From Cyclobacterium marinum DSM 745 (GTDB taxonomy: Bacteria; Bacteroidota; Bacteroidia; Cytophagales; Cyclobacteriaceae): a stretch of 64,000 nucleotides of DNA. The translations under genes were made by a program, and so were the position numbers. The notes beneath the pieces were generated by a model, which saw nothing but the letters and a program-made list of their open reading frames with translations, was not told the DNA's origin and made no database searches. Shown here in pieces: positions 63,431 to 64,000 of this stretch; positions within the stretch are counted from its first letter, which is position 1; the number at the start of each line of letters is the position of its first letter. Location: NCBI RefSeq assembly GCF_000222485.1, contig NC_015914.1:2676501-2740500 (forward strand), given 5' to 3'.

Positions 63431-64000
63431 ATGATTTTCAAGTTTTGTGGTTTTTTGCTTTTTTTGACCATCTTTCTGGTACCTCAAAAGTATTTAAGTG
63501 CGCAGGATTTTCTTTTGCATGAGGTGAATTTTGAGGCTTCTAACCAAGTTCCCTTAGGGCAAATTATGGACGAGTTATCTCAGGAAAAGGGCTTTTATTT
63601 TTCTTATCAGAGTAGCCTAATTGATCTGGATGAAATGGTAACCATTCCTTCTTACGAAGGGCAGGTAGCAGGTTTTCTTCGAGTAATTTTAGGAGAGGAC
63701 TATGAATTTAAAGAGCATGACAAATACCTAATTATAAAATATGCACCGGGTAAATTGGATGTGGATTTAATTGAAGGGAAAAAGCGATCAATCCTTAGAG
63801 GTAAAGTTAGAGATTTGCGTAGTGGGGAAGCAGTTCCGTTTGCTAGTGTTTATGAAAAAAACACTATGGTATCTTCTTTGTCGGATAAAAATGGTGACTT
63901 TGAATTAAAATATAAAAGAGAACCTGATGACTTGGTGTGGCTAGCCATTAGCAAGGAGGAGTATCGGGACACGTCTTTTGTTATTTTACCATCAGTGGAT
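63431..64000 (+). CDS. STN/carboxypeptidase-regulatory-like outer-membrane protein (3' end outside window)
   Basis: The first 190 residues are in the window, with no stop before base 64000. A signal peptide (MIFKFCGFLLFLTIFLVPQ, ending LSAQ) is followed by an STN-type signalling domain, about 28-110 (VPLGQIMDELSQEKGFYFSY, then GFLRVILGEDYEF). From about residue 118 a carboxypeptidase-regulatory-like domain follows (ILRGKVRDLRSGEAVPFASV, then SDKNGDFELKYKR). It is the natural sensor partner of the adjacent sigma/FecR pair. Whether the rest is a TonB-dependent barrel or another surface protein cannot be seen. Confidence 0.85.
   Translation, partial: MIFKFCGFLLFLTIFLVPQKYLSAQDFLLHEVNFEASNQVPLGQIMDELSQEKGFYFSYQSSLIDLDEMVTIPSYEGQVAGFLRVILGEDYEFKEHDKYLIIKYAPGKLDVDLIEGKKRSILRGKVRDLRSGEAVPFASVYEKNTMVSSLSDKNGDFELKYKREPDDLVWLAISKEEYRDTSFVILPSVD

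Noticed and set aside
1..64000. CRISPR arrays, tRNA/rRNA genes, insertion sequences, prophage
   Set aside because: Looked for repeats with spacers, cloverleaf-like stretches, transposase or integrase motifs; none seen.

Overview
The window (64 kb, AT-rich, no rRNA or tRNA seen) comes from a Bacteroidota chromosome. The gene content best fits Cytophagales, probably a marine Cyclobacteriaceae member such as Cyclobacterium or a relative. That placement is inference; no 16S is present. Supporting signs are a SusC/SusD pair, FecI/FecR-type sigma/anti-sigma genes, the gliding lipoprotein GldB, the long 663-residue form of IspG, TAnnTTTG-type promoter boxes, few Shine-Dalgarno sequences, and DUF6702- and DUF6728-like proteins.

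Layout. 1-6291: an NtrY-like sensor kinase cut by the left edge, then a large outer-membrane protein. 6369-10602: a tight operon of an SDR oxidoreductase, ispG (isoprenoid synthesis), a small membrane protein, a MmcQ/YjbR protein and an orphan ABC ATPase. Opposite it lies a SlyD-like prolyl isomerase. 11324-17328: an L-rhamnose cluster with mutarotase (rhaM), a GH106 alpha-L-rhamnosidase lipoprotein, a GntR/LacI-hybrid regulator, an NCS1-type permease and a tiny membrane protein. 17489-22556: a 1331-residue membrane receptor-like protein of unknown function, then an ECF sigma factor overlapping a 77-residue gene. 23027-42989: nth, then an exopolysaccharide region. It holds an AsnB-like amidotransferase, five glycosyltransferases plus a DUF1972-type one included in that count, a Wza-like SLBB exporter, Wzz, Wzx, Wzy-like polymerase, a hexapeptide acyltransferase and a WcaJ-type initiating transferase, interrupted by gldB and a fasciclin lipoprotein. 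43055-44777: UspA and a 2'-5' RNA ligase-like protein. 45291-49709: an isolated susC/susD pair. 49760-53363: DUF6702, HupE/UreJ-like protein and an M1 peptidase. 53755-55381: amtB and glnK on the minus strand, with phased A-tracts upstream. 55761-59484: nucleotidyltransferase, DoxX, recF, and a pyruvate-dehydrogenase E1 alpha subunit. 59666-61579: START-domain protein and a protein built from 15-residue repeats. 61867-64000: a sigma factor, FecR anti-sigma and an STN-domain outer-membrane protein cut by the right edge.

Much of the window deals with the cell surface: polymer export (Wza/Wzz/Wzx/Wzy), uptake of external glycans (SusCD, rhamnosidase), gliding (GldB), and surface signalling (FecI/FecR). 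There is no CRISPR array, phage, insertion sequence or integrase. The least explained items are the 1331-residue Cache-like/NTPase-like membrane protein, the 15-residue repeat protein, the phased A-tract array at the glnK-amtB promoter, and the poly-C/poly-G runs in the exopolysaccharide region.
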